From NCBI RefSeq assembly GCF_034675845.1, contig NZ_JAUCCU010000001.1, positions 2,353,563 through 2,417,562 of the forward strand: DNA of 64,000 nucleotides, written 5' to 3'. Shown piece by piece: positions 21,012 through 30,936 of the stretch. The stretch comes from Castellaniella sp. (GTDB taxonomy: Bacteria; Pseudomonadota; Gammaproteobacteria; Burkholderiales; Burkholderiaceae_B). How positions within the stretch are numbered: position 1 is the stretch's first letter; every line of letters starts with the position of its first letter. A program made the translations under genes and the position numbers. Below the pieces are notes generated by a model that searched no databases, had not been told where the DNA came from, and saw only the letters and a list, made by a program, of their open reading frames with translations.

Positions 21012-22405
21012 TCCGTTTGCGCGACCGCTATCACTCATTGCGTCTGCGCTTGTTGGCAGGAATGCTGGCCTGGGTGCTGCTCAGTGTGGCGGTGGCGGGC
21101 TGGGGCATCCAGAAGATGTTTCACCAGCATATCCTGGCGCAACTGCAGTCAGAACTGAACATCCACCTGGACCAGTTGACCTCCGTTTTGCAGGTGGATG
21201 CGGCAGGCCAGGTGTCCTTGTCGTCGTTTCCCAGTGATCCGCGATTCAGTCATCCCTTCTCCGGTTTGTACTGGCAGATTTTCCGGCCGACGGATGACGG
21301 CCAGCCTGCCAAGCTCCTGGCGCGTTCGCGCTCCTTATGGGATACGCACTTGCCGGAGGCCTATGCGGCGCTACTGCCGGGCGAGGATCTGGAGACCCAG
21401 GCTCCAGGGCCTGAGGGCAGCCATTTGTGGCTGCGGGTGCGCAAGATCGAACCCGCCGAGGGGCCTTACAACGAATTGATCCTGTCGGTTGCCGTTGACC
21501 GGGATTTGTGGGCCGAGCCCATCAGTCGTTTCAACCGCATGCTGGGGGTGTCCCTGGGGGTGCTGGTGTTGGGAATGCTGATTGCCGCCTGGCTGCAGGT
21601 GTCTTATGGTCTGCGCCCCCTGGTGCGTCTGCGCCGCAGCCTGGCGGATCTGCGCGAAGGCCGCGCCCAGGGGATCGAGGGAGCTTTCCCCACCGAGATT
21701 CAACCGCTGGTGGATGATTTCAACCAAGTCCTGCAGCGCAATGCCCAGGGGCTGGAGCGCGCGCGCCAGCAGGCGGGCAATCTGGCTCACGCGTTGAAGA
21801 CGCCCTTGGCAGTCATGTCCAATGCGGCAGAGGCTCAGGACCCAGCTTTGCCACGCCTGGTGACGGAACAGATTGCCACGGCACGGCGTCAGGTAGATTA
21901 TCACCTGGCCCATGCGCGGGCGGCGGCAGCGGTGCGCATGACGGGGTTGCGTAGCCCTGTACTGCCGCTTTTGCAGGGGCTGGTCAGGGTGATGCAGCGA
22001 GTGCATGCCGAGCAAAACCTGCGCTATGACCTCAGTGCGGTCGAGTCCGATCTTGTTTTTCGGGGAGAATCCCAGGATTTCGAAGAAATGCTTGGCAACG
22101 TGTTGGACAATGCCGGGAAATGGGCCAGGCAGCAGGTCCGCGTGCTGGCCAGCAGCCGGGATGGCGAACTGGAAATCCGGGTGGAGGATGATGGTCCGGG
22201 CCTGAGCCCTGAGCGTGCCGAGGCAGTATTCCAGCGCGGCACGCGTGCAGACGAACGCACGCCTGGTTCGGGGCTTGGGCTGGGGATTGTGCGTGATCTG
22301 GCGGATCTATATGGCGGCTGGGCCCGTATCGAGCCCAGCCCCCTGGGTGGCGCCTGTGTCGTGATCAACCTGCCGGGTGCCAGCGCAAGCCCGCAGCCGG
22401 ATTAG
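21008..22405 (+). CDS. Sensor histidine kinase, PhoQ-like architecture
   Basis: A 465-aa membrane kinase. Helices near residues 13-33 and 180-200 enclose a periplasmic sensor of about 145 residues. A HAMP-like stretch precedes the H box, where NLAHALKTPLAV carries the phospho-acceptor His near residue 262. N box (NVLDNAGKWA), G1 (EDDGPG) and G2 (GSGLGLGIV) follow. It overlaps the regulator gene by 4 bp. The sensed ligand is unknown; PhoQ resemblance is by domain layout only. Confidence 0.94.
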   Translation: MIRLRDRYHSLRLRLLAGMLAWVLLSVAVAGWGIQKMFHQHILAQLQSELNIHLDQLTSVLQVDAAGQVSLSSFPSDPRFSHPFSGLYWQIFRPTDDGQPAKLLARSRSLWDTHLPEAYAALLPGEDLETQAPGPEGSHLWLRVRKIEPAEGPYNELILSVAVDRDLWAEPISRFNRMLGVSLGVLVLGMLIAAWLQVSYGLRPLVRLRRSLADLREGRAQGIEGAFPTEIQPLVDDFNQVLQRNAQGLERARQQAGNLAHALKTPLAVMSNAAEAQDPALPRLVTEQIATARRQVDYHLAHARAAAAVRMTGLRSPVLPLLQGLVRVMQRVHAEQNLRYDLSAVESDLVFRGESQDFEEMLGNVLDNAGKWARQQVRVLASSRDGELEIRVEDDGPGLSPERAEAVFQRGTRADERTPGSGLGLGIVRDLADLYGGWARIEPSPLGGACVVINLPGASASPQPD

Positions 22406-22409
22406 CGGA

Positions 22410-22817
22410 TCAGTTATAGCGGCCGTTGCGTCCGCCCAGGCTGTAGCCACCAGCACCCAACAGGGCCACGGCGATAGCGCCGAACAGGAACATGCCCTGC
22501 AGTTCCAGCGCCCAGGCGCCGCTCTTGCCGAGAGTAAAGAGTTCGTTCATGTGCACCAGGCCGATGACGAACAGCATATTGATGGCGACCACCAGAGCAC
22601 CAATACGGGCCCAGATGCCGATGATCAGGAGAACAGGGGCCAGAATTTCGCCAATATAGACGCCATAGGCGATAAAGCCCGGCAGTCCGTGGGATTGCAG
22701 CATGCCGCTGATCCAGTCGACACCGCCGAGCTTGCTCAGACCATGCAGCAGAATCAGGATGCCTAATGAGAGGCGCAAGACGAGCTTGCCCAGGTCGTCT
22801 GTGGAAGTCGATGACAT
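22410..22817 (-). CDS. DoxX-family membrane protein
   Basis: A 135-aa protein with four hydrophobic spans, matching the DoxX/YphA family (LRLSLGILILLHGLSKL, GEILAPVLLIIGI, ELQGMFLFGAIAVALLG). I chose the ATG at 22817 (MSSTSTDDLGK) over an upstream frame that lacks homology. It is convergent with the kinase gene, 4 bp apart. DoxX proteins are linked to quinone or thiosulfate metabolism and redox stress in some bacteria, but no function can be assigned here. Confidence 0.85.
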   Translation of the reverse strand: MSSTSTDDLGKLVLRLSLGILILLHGLSKLGGVDWISGMLQSHGLPGFIAYGVYIGEILAPVLLIIGIWARIGALVVAINMLFVIGLVHMNELFTLGKSGAWALELQGMFLFGAIAVALLGAGGYSLGGRNGRYN

Positions 22818-22973
22818 TGATGAGTCCTTGGCTATTGGAGAGAGTGGTGCCGTGCAGCAGCCAGACAAATGGCCCTATATGCAGCATGGATGCTTGGGAA
22901 TTGTACGCGATTACTATTGAAAATCTACGTTTTGTCTCTGTCGGCAGGTCTTTTTTACGCCGGGTTTTGGGCA

Positions 22974-23007
22974 CAAAAAAAGACTTGTCGGCTGCGCCGT
23001 GCAAGTC
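22974..23007 (-). terminator. Terminator of the tRNA-Pro transcript
   Basis: On the minus strand the stem GACTTG / CAAGTC, with an inner CGGC / GCCG pairing, is followed by a run of Ts (the A run at 22974-22981 on plus). It lies 12 bases beyond the 3' CCA of tRNA-Pro. Confidence 0.7.
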
Positions 23008-23019
23008 CTTGATTTGATC

Positions 23020-23096
23020 TGGTCGGGGCGACATGATTCGAACATGCGACCCTCTGCTCCCAAAGCAGATGCGCTACCAGGCTGCGCTACGCCCCG
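23020..23096 (-). tRNA. tRNA-Pro (anticodon TGG)
   Basis: A 77-nt cloverleaf on the minus strand. The acceptor stem CGGGGCG pairs with CGCCCCG and is followed by A and an encoded CCA. The anticodon loop TTTGGGA gives TGG between CTGCT and AGCAG arms, and the T arm has GTTCGAATC. A terminator follows. Confidence 0.97.
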
Positions 23097-23135
23097 ACTG
23101 ATCCAGAACACGGGATTCTACCACGAGCGAAGGGC

Positions 23136-25034
23136 TTATGCTGTGTGGCCATGACGTAGCTCAGGCAGGGAGTGCGCCTGGTGGCGGTAGGCCCAGGTGG
23201 GCCACAGCGCATGTGCCAGGGCAATCCGGCCCAGGGCGGGGTCGGCAGGCAGTGGCGTATAGGTATCGGGGGCCTGATAGGCAAAGAACAAGGGGGGGTG
23301 TTGGGGTTCCAGCACAGTCAGGGTGTCGCCGCTGAGGTAACCATAATGGTCTTCGTACTGCATCATGGCCCGCCCGCCCGTGCCCGTTTGGGTCAGGTCA
23401 TGGCCGATCATGGGATGGGTATCGCTGATGCCCGCCAGCGATAACAGTGTCGTGGGCAGGTCGATCTGGCTGATGATGCGGTCGTCGCGGCGGCTGGGAA
23501 CGCCCGCCCCCAGGATCAGGGCCGGGATATGAAAATGCCGCAGCGGGATGCGTTGGGCGCCGCCCACCCGGGCATCGTGGTCGGCCACCACCAGAAATAC
23601 GGTGTCTTTCCAATAGTCACTGGCCTGCGCGCGCTCGAAGAATTGCCCGATGGCCCAGTCGGCATAGCGCACGGTGTTTTGCACGGTTGCAGGGTCGCCA
23701 TCCACGGCGATGCGCCCGGCAGGGTATTCCCAGGGTGTGTGGTTGCTGACAGAAAAAGCCAGGTGCAGGGTCGGCTGGCCTGCGCCATCCGACAGCAGGG
23801 TATGGAGCTTGTTGAACATGTCTTCGTCGCTGGCCCCCCAGGTGCCGACGAATGCCGGAGACTGAAAGGTGGGCAGGTCGTGCAGCTCGTCGAAACCATT
23901 GCCCAGAAAAAAGCTCTTCATGTTGTCGAAGTGCGCCTCGCCGCCATAGATGAAGCGTGATCGATAGCCATGTCGGCGCAAGAGCTGAGCCAGCGTGAAG
24001 AATCGGCTCTGGGCATTGGTCAGGCGCAGTGCCGCATCGGACAGTGTCGGAGGGAAGCCTGCTGTGACGGCTTCCAGGCCGCGCACGGATCGGGTGCCGG
24101 TGGCGTAGGCGCGGGTGAAGTTCCAGCCCGTGGCCGCCAGCGCATCCAGGCAAGGGGTCAGCCCTGCGCCACCCAGGTTGCCGACGTATTGGGCGCCCAG
24201 GCTTTCCTGGACGATCAGCACGATATTGAGTGGTCGGGCGGGAGATTGACTGGCTGGCTGATGGTGCAAGGTGGGGAGTTCTGGTGGCCCGGCAGGGATG
24301 CCTGCCTGTTCACAGATGATGGCCTGGAGTTCGGCGTCGGGCAGATCGCCATAGACATCGGCCGCCGAGCGTTCATTTTTAATGGCGTACAAGGCGAACA
24401 GCACGTTGTATAGGGAATTGAGCGGCAGGGTATTGAGCAGGCTGTCGCCGCACCACGCGGCCGAGGCCGGATTGATGGGCCGGTGGCCCAGGGTGCCGCG
24501 CACGGCCAGCAGGATTGCCGCTGCAATCAGCAGCGTCAGGCCCACGCGCCAGGGCCAGGCGGGCAGGGGATCTGGTTGTGCGTGGGCGAACAAGCTGTGT
24601 CCCAGCCAAGCAGCCAGCAGCAAGACCAGGGCAGCGGCAGCCAATACCGGCTTGTAGCCCTTCCACAGCATGCCGAAGACTTCCTTGGGGTATTTCAGGT
24701 AATCCAGATACAGGCGGTTTGGGCGGCTGTCGTATTCCTGGATGAATTGCGGGGTGGATATTTCCAGCAAGACGAACAGCAGCCAGACCCCTTGCAACCA
24801 TAGGCCCGTGATCCAGATGGCCAGGGGCTGGTCGGCCAGCCAGGGCGCCAGCAGGGCGGGGATGCCTGCCCACATGGCCACCTGGTTCAGGTCGATGCGC
24901 AGTCCCCAGCGCACGATGGCCCAGGGGCCGCCTGCGGCCTGTACCCGCGCCCATTGCCAGGCAGTCAGCAACAGCCGACTCAGCATCAGCATCAGCAATA
25001 GCGACAGGGTGAATAGGCCGATCTGGGTAAACAT
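23136..25034 (-). CDS. LtaS/MdoB-like membrane sulfatase-fold phosphotransferase
   Basis: A 632-aa protein with about five N-terminal membrane helices (to residue 190 or so) and a periplasmic alkaline-phosphatase/sulfatase-fold domain. [16 protein letters not shown] holds the metal-binding Glu, and [14 protein letters not shown] holds the likely nucleophile Thr. Later metal ligands are in [13 protein letters not shown] [10 protein letters not shown] and HFHIPALI. Family members transfer phosphoglycerol or phosphoethanolamine to envelope glycans. Substrate here is unknown. The start ATG at 25034 is the one giving a membrane N-terminus. It lies 22 bp after the phospholipase gene, and the two are probably co-transcribed. 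Confidence 0.85.
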   Translation of the reverse strand: MFTQIGLFTLSLLLMLMLSRLLLTAWQWARVQAAGGPWAIVRWGLRIDLNQVAMWAGIPALLAPWLADQPLAIWITGLWLQGVWLLFVLLEISTPQFIQEYDSRPNRLYLDYLKYPKEVFGMLWKGYKPVLAAAALVLLLAAWLGHSLFAHAQPDPLPAWPWRVGLTLLIAAAILLAVRGTLGHRPINPASAAWCGDSLLNTLPLNSLYNVLFALYAIKNERSAADVYGDLPDAELQAIICEQAGIPAGPPELPTLHHQPASQSPARPLNIVLIVQESLGAQYVGNLGGAGLTPCLDALAATGWNFTRAYATGTRSVRGLEAVTAGFPPTLSDAALRLTNAQSRFFTLAQLLRRHGYRSRFIYGGEAHFDNMKSFFLGNGFDELHDLPTFQSPAFVGTWGASDEDMFNKLHTLLSDGAGQPTLHLAFSVSNHTPWEYPAGRIAVDGDPATVQNTVRYADWAIGQFFERAQASDYWKDTVFLVVADHDARVGGAQRIPLRHFHIPALILGAGVPSRRDDRIISQIDLPTTLLSLAGISDTHPMIGHDLTQTGTGGRAMMQYEDHYGYLSGDTLTVLEPQHPPLFFAYQAPDTYTPLPADPALGRIALAHALWPTWAYRHQAHSLPELRHGHTA

Positions 25035-25056
25035 GGGGTTTCCTTGGTTTTCCTGA

Positions 25057-26274
25057 TCAGGGGACCAGGGCGATGCCGATGCGAAACTGCGGGCTGGACT
25101 TTTCACGGTAGCCCAGCAGGGTTTCGCCATAGCCTTGGAAGTACTGGGCGTATAAATGGCCGTTCATGTGCAAAGCCGTCCGCTGCAGGGGCCAGGTCGC
25201 CTCGATCTGAGTGGCGTGGCCGCTGCTGCCCTGGCGGTACAGGCCGGATAGGGTCATGCCGTTATCCTGAGCCCAGCGCAGCTTCCAGTCCACGTAACCC
25301 AAGTAGGCAGGATAGTCCATGTCTGAGTCCGTCCCTACATATGCCTTGAAGCGCGGCATGAAGCTCAGGCGGCTGCCGCCATCCAGTCGGTAGCCGATTT
25401 CCGGTTGCAGGTATGCGTTATTCAATGATCGGGATTCCTGACCATCCTTGCCGTTGGACTTGTGTTCGACCCCGGTATTCAGACCCAGCGCCCAGCGCTG
25501 ATCGGTAGTTTCCCACAGGGCTTCCCGGGCCCAGAACAGGCTGGGATTATAGGTGGTGTCCACGAAGGGGATGGAATCCGAGTGCAAGTCCCAGAGTGAA
25601 GTCTGCGTGTAGCCAATGTACCAGTGGTCCATGAAGCCGGGGTTGGCCGGATCAGTTGGGCTGAAGGGGCGGTATTTGAAGCTGAGTTGGAATCGGGCGT
25701 TGGCCCCGCCGCGACTGCCCAGCGCAAAATAGATGGGCTCGTAGGGGGATAGGGCATTGCGAAAAGTCTCGAAGGGAGACAGCCCGACGTTGGTCTGTGG
25801 CGCAGGCGGCATCTGATCGGTCGTGTCCACAGGCTGTGCAGGCAATGCGTTTTCAATCGGCAAGGAGGGGGTGACACCACTCACTTGCAGCGCGAGCAAG
25901 GTATTATCCGCCCCCTGGATAGTCAGGCGCAGCAGGCCCTGGGCATGGTCTGGCACGGACCCGGCCCAGACCATGCGGGTAAAGGCGTTGACCGGCAGAT
26001 TGGCCGTGTTGGCCGACGTGCGCAACTGAAAACTGGCAGGCGTGGTGCGGCCTTGGAGGTCGGTCCATTGCCCATGCAGTTCGTGGGTTATCGGGGCGCT
26101 CAAGAGGCTGCCGGTGTCATTGATCAGCAGACCTTCAAGGTCGATGGCGGTACCTGGGGCCGCCTGGGTGCTGCCCAAGCGCAGCACCAGTTCTGCATGC
26201 GTGGCCATGGCAGTGGTCGACAGTATGAATGCCAGCAGAAAAACATGAAATGAACGGCAGCGCAGGGCAGGCAT
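25057..26274 (-). CDS. pldA: Outer-membrane phospholipase A
   Basis: A 405-aa OMPLA-family protein that hydrolyses phospholipids reaching the outer leaflet. A signal peptide is followed by an unusually long N-terminal region of about 140 residues, then a 12-strand barrel. The signature YTQTSLWDLHSDSIPF lies near residue 225, and the catalytic His and Ser are in EHKSNG with ESRSLNNAYLQPE after it. Close coupling with an LtaS-like enzyme hints at a shared role in envelope lipid turnover, as inference only. Confidence 0.9.
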   Translation of the reverse strand: MPALRCRSFHVFLLAFILSTTAMATHAELVLRLGSTQAAPGTAIDLEGLLINDTGSLLSAPITHELHGQWTDLQGRTTPASFQLRTSANTANLPVNAFTRMVWAGSVPDHAQGLLRLTIQGADNTLLALQVSGVTPSLPIENALPAQPVDTTDQMPPAPQTNVGLSPFETFRNALSPYEPIYFALGSRGGANARFQLSFKYRPFSPTDPANPGFMDHWYIGYTQTSLWDLHSDSIPFVDTTYNPSLFWAREALWETTDQRWALGLNTGVEHKSNGKDGQESRSLNNAYLQPEIGYRLDGGSRLSFMPRFKAYVGTDSDMDYPAYLGYVDWKLRWAQDNGMTLSGLYRQGSSGHATQIEATWPLQRTALHMNGHLYAQYFQGYGETLLGYREKSSPQFRIGIALVP

Positions 26275-26317
26275 AGGACAGGGCAGGCGAGGTAGGCAGT
26301 GCCCAAAACTGTAGCAT

Positions 26318-27883
26318 TTACGATAGAACCTCGACGCGGTTGCGCCCGGATTTTTTTGCTTTGTAAAGCATTTCGTCAGCCGCCTTGAGGACTGTGACTA
26401 TCTCATTTGAGCTATCCGGCCAATTAGCGACACCCAGCGATATGGTTATTTTTCCAGCGGCATCAAAAGCCGAGGATTCCACCAGCGCGCGCAATCGCTC
26501 TGCGACTTGAGCTGCAATTTGTGCATTTGTGCTGGGTAACAGCATTAGAAATTCTTCACCGCCAATGCGGCAAATCACATCATCTGCGCGGGAGACATCG
26601 CGCATGTGCTGTGCTAGTTTTTGCAGGACAATATCACCCACATCATGACCGAAAGTATCGTTAACGTGCTTGAAAAAATCTATATCAATCGCGAGAACAG
26701 AGAATGATGTCTTTGTGGCTTTCCACGAGGAAAGTGCCAAGTCCATACTTCTGCGATTGCCCAGACCAGTTAATGGGTCTGTGTGCACGTCATCTTTCAG
26801 CTTGTTTATGTTTTTGTGCAATATTCCGATGCCAGTCAGCATGACTCTTTTTAGCTCGGAAGACTCAAAATACCAGGATTTGACGTCTTGGATGTTTTTT
26901 TCAGTTTCAGGCTTGTCCATGGCGTCGGCGCTGTCAGCAAGCTTTCGCAGAGGATTTGAAATCAGCTTGGCGCACCACCAGATCATCAGCAGAGAAAGCA
27001 ATGCGATCGGCAAAGTCTTGCTGATCACTTCGAGCATCAGTGAATCAAGCGCAGCAAGTGTTGCGGATTTTGGTCGTTGAGCGACAATGCCCCAACCCGT
27101 TGTGGTGACAAGCGCATAGCCCGCGAGCATCTCCGTCCCCTGGCTGTTTTTCGTTTGTGCTTTTCCTGATTTTTGCTTGGAAAAATTATCAATCACTGAG
27201 TTGTCGTCTGCGATTATTCCAACGCGATCAATGTCAGGGTGATAAATGATGCGTTTATTTTGATCGGCAACATATATATAAGAACCATCGTTATAGTAGT
27301 GTTTTCCAAGAAGGCGGTTAAGAACGCTTGCTTGCTTGAGATATATGGTTCCACCGACGGCTCCGGCATATTCGCCGGAATCCAGAATGATTGGGTGAGA
27401 GATGAAAATCAATAGATTTCCAGCTGTTGAGACGTAAGGTTGGCTGATTGATGGTTTCTTGTTTTTGATGGCCTCGATTGCCCCTGGGGTTTCTAGCGTC
27501 AGGCCTTTTATTTGCAAGGTATCCGGAGACGTGGCAAGCACTTCGGCATATCGATTGATCACCATCACAGAGTTGAAGCTGTCTGTTTGAAGCCTCAGTC
27601 TTTTGGTTTCCGATTCAAGAATTGTTTTGTTTTGAAAGTTGGCTGCAATGACTGCCGCGCTGAATTTCAATTGCTGTTGTACGCCGGAAATGAAATCTTC
27701 GGTGCTGGCTGCCAATTTGGTTGCGTAAGCGTGATTGCTTTCAAGCGTATTTTCAATCAACTGCTGGCGCTGAACTTGGTAGCTGGCATAAAAAGTATTT
27801 GCAAGAGAGATTAACGCGCTTGCAATAGTAAGTGCGAGTATAAGCCGCCGCAAATCTATTCTGGTGATGGATTGGTAAGTCAT
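26318..27883 (-). CDS. Membrane diguanylate cyclase with dCache sensor
   Basis: A 521-aa protein that should make cyclic di-GMP. Two membrane helices (residues 12-32 and about 290-308) enclose a dCache-type periplasmic sensor, with YVSTAGNLLIFISHPI near 150. A linker of about 60 residues leads to the GGDEF domain: DPLTGLGNRRSMD near 370 and the active site RIGGEEF near 447. An RxxD inhibitory site (RADD) lies five residues before GGEEF, so product feedback is likely. The gene is visibly richer in A and T than its neighbours, which suggests later acquisition. The ligand is unknown. Confidence 0.93.
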   Translation of the reverse strand: MTYQSITRIDLRRLILALTIASALISLANTFYASYQVQRQQLIENTLESNHAYATKLAASTEDFISGVQQQLKFSAAVIAANFQNKTILESETKRLRLQTDSFNSVMVINRYAEVLATSPDTLQIKGLTLETPGAIEAIKNKKPSISQPYVSTAGNLLIFISHPIILDSGEYAGAVGGTIYLKQASVLNRLLGKHYYNDGSYIYVADQNKRIIYHPDIDRVGIIADDNSVIDNFSKQKSGKAQTKNSQGTEMLAGYALVTTTGWGIVAQRPKSATLAALDSLMLEVISKTLPIALLSLLMIWWCAKLISNPLRKLADSADAMDKPETEKNIQDVKSWYFESSELKRVMLTGIGILHKNINKLKDDVHTDPLTGLGNRRSMDLALSSWKATKTSFSVLAIDIDFFKHVNDTFGHDVGDIVLQKLAQHMRDVSRADDVICRIGGEEFLMLLPSTNAQIAAQVAERLRALVESSAFDAAGKITISLGVANWPDSSNEIVTVLKAADEMLYKAKKSGRNRVEVLS

Positions 27884-28087
27884 TTTAAATATTCAAAAAC
27901 CAAGAGTTATCGGCGTGGAAGTGCTGTTTATGCACGCAATTTTATGCGCTCGTCAGGCAGCGTTGTGGTAGGTAGGTTACAAAGCTGTTATATGTGTTTT
28001 TGGTAAAAACCGACTATCCTATGAGATGCCCCCGCGTATCACTGGGTGCAGGTCCATTTGGACGATATCATAGACAATAATCTGATT

Positions 28088-28600
28088 ATGAAAAAGACAC
28101 TGACTGTACTGATCTTAAGCACACTATCCGCCCTCGCCATGGCTTCCGGGAGCCACAGTGGCGGCCACCAGGTGAAAGCTGGCACCATGATGCAAGAACA
28201 TGATATGTCTGGCATGGAAGTCGGTAGCCCTGCGGTAGGGCAACCGGGCGATGGGGCTCAGGTCACCCGGACGGTAGACATCGTCATGGATGACACCATG
28301 CGTTTTACGCCAGACGACATCCATGTCAAGGCCGGCGATACGGTCCGGTTCTTGATTAAGAACGTCGGCAAACTCCCCCATGAATTGGTGATCGGTTCGG
28401 TCGCTGAAATGCGCGATCATGCAGCCATGATGCGCAAGATGCCCGATGTACAACATGCCGAGCCCAATATGATTTCACTGAATCCCGACCAAGCCGGCGA
28501 GCTGGTCTGGCAGTTCACGCATGCTGGTACCGTTGACTTTGCCTGCTTGATTGCTGGACACATGGAGGCAGGCATGGTTGGCAAGGTCATGGTCGGGTAG
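28088..28600 (+). CDS. Periplasmic cupredoxin-domain protein
   Basis: A 170-aa exported protein: signal peptide (MKKTLTVLILSTLSALAMA), a His/Met-rich linker, then a plastocyanin-like domain. The type 1 copper ligands are visible as the His in LPHELVIG and the Cys, His and Met in FACLIAGHMEAGM. The Met- and His-rich N-terminus (GGHQVKAGTMMQEHDM) may bind copper ions. I chose the ATG at 28088. The next gene, a cytochrome c, starts 23 bp later, suggesting electron transfer or copper tolerance. Confidence 0.88.
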   Translation: MKKTLTVLILSTLSALAMASGSHSGGHQVKAGTMMQEHDMSGMEVGSPAVGQPGDGAQVTRTVDIVMDDTMRFTPDDIHVKAGDTVRFLIKNVGKLPHELVIGSVAEMRDHAAMMRKMPDVQHAEPNMISLNPDQAGELVWQFTHAGTVDFACLIAGHMEAGMVGKVMVG

Positions 28601-28623
28601 CAACTGATGCCAGGCAAACAAGC

Positions 28624-29097
28624 ATGAGGAAGTCAACGGCACTGATTGGCGCGCTTGGTATGTCGGGGCTTGCCTTGGGCTTATTGGTTGATGGGTCTTC
28701 AAGCAGCCCGCAGTCGGCCTATATTGATCCTTCAGATCAGGCCCTGGTGACAGCCGGACGGCAAATCTATGCCAATCATTGCGCGGCTTGTCATGGGGCA
28801 AAGCTGGAAGGCCAGCCATCCTGGCGGATGCGCCGCGCAGATGGACGCCTGCCGGCACCACCCCATGATGAAACAGGACATACGTGGCATCATCCAGATA
28901 CGGTCTTGATGGATATCATCAAAAATGGCCTGGTGCCTGGCAAGACAGCGCCCCCTGGATACATAAGCGATATGCCGGCCTATGGCGGACAGCTGGGCGA
29001 TCATGAGATCGCAGCGGTCCTGGCCTACATCAAGAGTTCCTGGCCGCCTCAGGTACGGGCTGACCAGAAACAAATCACGCTGCAGCCGCCACAGTAA
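28624..29097 (+). CDS. Monohaem c-type cytochrome
   Basis: A 157-aa exported class I cytochrome c. A signal sequence is followed by the haem site CAACH near residue 55 and a distal Met in SDMPAYGG near 118. It lies 23 bp after the cupredoxin gene on the same strand. The pair resembles copper-linked modules in which a cupredoxin passes electrons to a small cytochrome. Direct role not known. Confidence 0.88.
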   Translation: MRKSTALIGALGMSGLALGLLVDGSSSSPQSAYIDPSDQALVTAGRQIYANHCAACHGAKLEGQPSWRMRRADGRLPAPPHDETGHTWHHPDTVLMDIIKNGLVPGKTAPPGYISDMPAYGGQLGDHEIAAVLAYIKSSWPPQVRADQKQITLQPPQ

Positions 29098-29154
29098 GCG
29101 CTTATCGTTTTGCGGTGGCCCGCCCTGCAGGCCAAGAGATGCTTAACAGCACAA

Positions 29155-29799
29155 TCAACGCACCAACAATGCTGCGAGTACGCCTAAGGCAAGCACAATG
29201 AGCATGCCGCCCGATACGCGCTCCAACCAGGGCAGTGCATGGGCAAAACGCCGTAATACGGCCTTATTGCCAATCATGATCGCCACCAGTACATCCCACA
29301 GCAGCACGATGCTGAACATCCAGACGCCATAGATGGTTTTCCAGCCCGCGCTGGCATATGGGCCTGTCAGCATCGCAGCCAGGCTGGCATAGAACAATGC
29401 ATTTTTTGGATTGAGAATACCTGAAAGAAAGCCTATTCCAGCGGCACGCCACCACATGATGGCTTGTTGCGCGAGCAGGCCATTGCGCCCTTGTGATACA
29501 GGCATTTCCTCCAAGGTGTTAGTGCCCGCAAAGCGGATGAACAGGACGCCGAGATAGATCAAATAAGTGCAACCTGCAAGCTGCAGGGCCACAAATAGTA
29601 CGCTATCTGGCTGTAATACAGCCGTACCGGCAAATGCGGTAACGATGAAAATGCCATTGGCCACGGCGATACCCAGACAGGCACCACTGGCAGTGCGCCA
29701 ATTCGTAGACAGAGAGGTTCGGGCAATCAGGAAAAAATCGGGGCCAGGCGATAACAGCGCCAGAAAATGTGCTGCGGCGACAATCATAAACTGCTGCAT
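29155..29799 (-). CDS. LysE/RhtB-family amino acid exporter
   Basis: A 214-aa inner-membrane exporter with six predicted helices. The family signature near the N-terminus is LLSPGPDFFLIARTSL, followed by GACLGIAVANGIF. Substrates in this family are amino acids such as lysine, homoserine or threonine; the substrate here cannot be told. It lies downstream of, and on the same strand as, an AraC-type regulator that may control it. Confidence 0.92.
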   Translation of the reverse strand: MQQFMIVAAAHFLALLSPGPDFFLIARTSLSTNWRTASGACLGIAVANGIFIVTAFAGTAVLQPDSVLFVALQLAGCTYLIYLGVLFIRFAGTNTLEEMPVSQGRNGLLAQQAIMWWRAAGIGFLSGILNPKNALFYASLAAMLTGPYASAGWKTIYGVWMFSIVLLWDVLVAIMIGNKAVLRRFAHALPWLERVSGGMLIVLALGVLAALLVR

Positions 29800-29877
29800 T
29801 CAGAGTACGCATCCAAGTGGTTTTCCCCAAGTGTGCCGACTTAGAGGCGCTCTGTATTGAAGAAAATTGCAGTTGGC

Positions 29878-30693
29878 TTATGTTCGAAAGCCGCCTGGCG
29901 TGATGCCTGCATGTGCCTTGAAGACGCGCTGAAAATGTGCTTGATCTGCAAAACCCAGGCGATATGCCACCTCTGCGAGGCCTTCGCCAGTTCGTATCCA
30001 CTCACGCGCAAGATTGATACGTTGGTTCAATTGCCAGGCATGGGGCGTCATGCCGGTGGCTGCCCGGAAAGCTCGGATCAATTGGTAGCGGCTCATTCCT
30101 GCCAATTGCGCCAGATCGCTCAAGTCCATGTTAATGGCAGGTTTCTCCTGCAATAAATCCAGGATGGGGTCAATCTGTCTGCCCAGGTTTGGGGATATGA
30201 CGCGAGTACTGATGCGTTGACCCCGTCCCTCATCCCACTCGCCAATGAACTCGATCAGCGCTGCTTCTTTATCGCGTGGGTCGATCTGAGAGAACAACAG
30301 CGTGTTGAGACGACAGAAACGCACATAGATCGCTGGTTCGGCCACGATGCGGATGGGTTCGTTCTCCCGGTTTTTCATGTTTTCTGGTGCGCATTCCGCG
30401 CGAACAGCCTGGAGCCAGTCCGCGTCCAGATGCAGCATTTGGTAGCTCCAGGCAGTACCGAGCTCCGGATTGCAGGCGTGGACGCAGAAAGCAGGGACGA
30501 ACACAAGCGTTCCTGCCTGCAGGGTCAAGGGCCCTTCGGCTGCGCCGGTAAAGCAGCTGACGCCCTGATCGACCGCACCGATTGAAAAGGTCGGGTGGCT
30601 GTGGGGCTTATAGCAGGCCCGGCTATGACAGGCGCGTCGGCTCTCGGCATAAGGCATCGCCGGATCGCGCCAGAACTGTGTAATAAGGTTCAT
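29878..30693 (-). CDS. AraC-family transcriptional regulator
   Basis: A 271-aa regulator with an N-terminal cupin-like ligand-binding domain (HSHPTFSIGAVDQG near residue 31) and a C-terminal double helix-turn-helix. The DNA-binding part has LSDLAQLAGMSRYQLIRAF and LAEVAYRLGFADQAHFQRVF, then the family end HAGITPGGFR. It lies 78 bp upstream of the LysE-type exporter on the same strand. AraC/LysE pairs of this kind are common, so local control is plausible. Confidence 0.93.
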   Translation of the reverse strand: MNLITQFWRDPAMPYAESRRACHSRACYKPHSHPTFSIGAVDQGVSCFTGAAEGPLTLQAGTLVFVPAFCVHACNPELGTAWSYQMLHLDADWLQAVRAECAPENMKNRENEPIRIVAEPAIYVRFCRLNTLLFSQIDPRDKEAALIEFIGEWDEGRGQRISTRVISPNLGRQIDPILDLLQEKPAINMDLSDLAQLAGMSRYQLIRAFRAATGMTPHAWQLNQRINLAREWIRTGEGLAEVAYRLGFADQAHFQRVFKAHAGITPGGFRT

Positions 30694-30703
30694 GGATGAC
30701 TTG

Positions 30704-30780
30704 TGGCCCGCCCTACTGGATTCGAACCAGTGACCTACGGCTTAGAAGGCCGTTGCTCTATCCAACTGAGCTAAGGGCGG
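30704..30780 (-). tRNA. tRNA-Arg (anticodon TCT)
   Basis: A 77-nt cloverleaf on the minus strand. The acceptor CCGCCCT pairs with AGGGCGG, followed by G and an encoded CCA. The D arm is AGCTCAGTTGGATAGAGC, the anticodon loop CTTCTAA gives TCT, and the T arm has GGTTCGAATCC. Confidence 0.97.
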
Positions 30781-30936
30781 TATGGCTGTGGCCAGCCTCC
30801 GAACCCTGGATTCTACCGTGCAAACGCGGGGCCGGTGTTGACCCTGAATTTGATGGGCGATTGTGTTCAGTGTGCGGATCATGAGTTTGTGTGCGCGGCG
30901 TATCATGATGGCTTTGTCTCTTTTGGATTTGACCCC

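Noticed and set aside
30781..30936. SAM or other riboswitch before the PLP enzyme gene
   Set aside because: No terminator-antiterminator pair or known conserved core is visible in the 156 bases.
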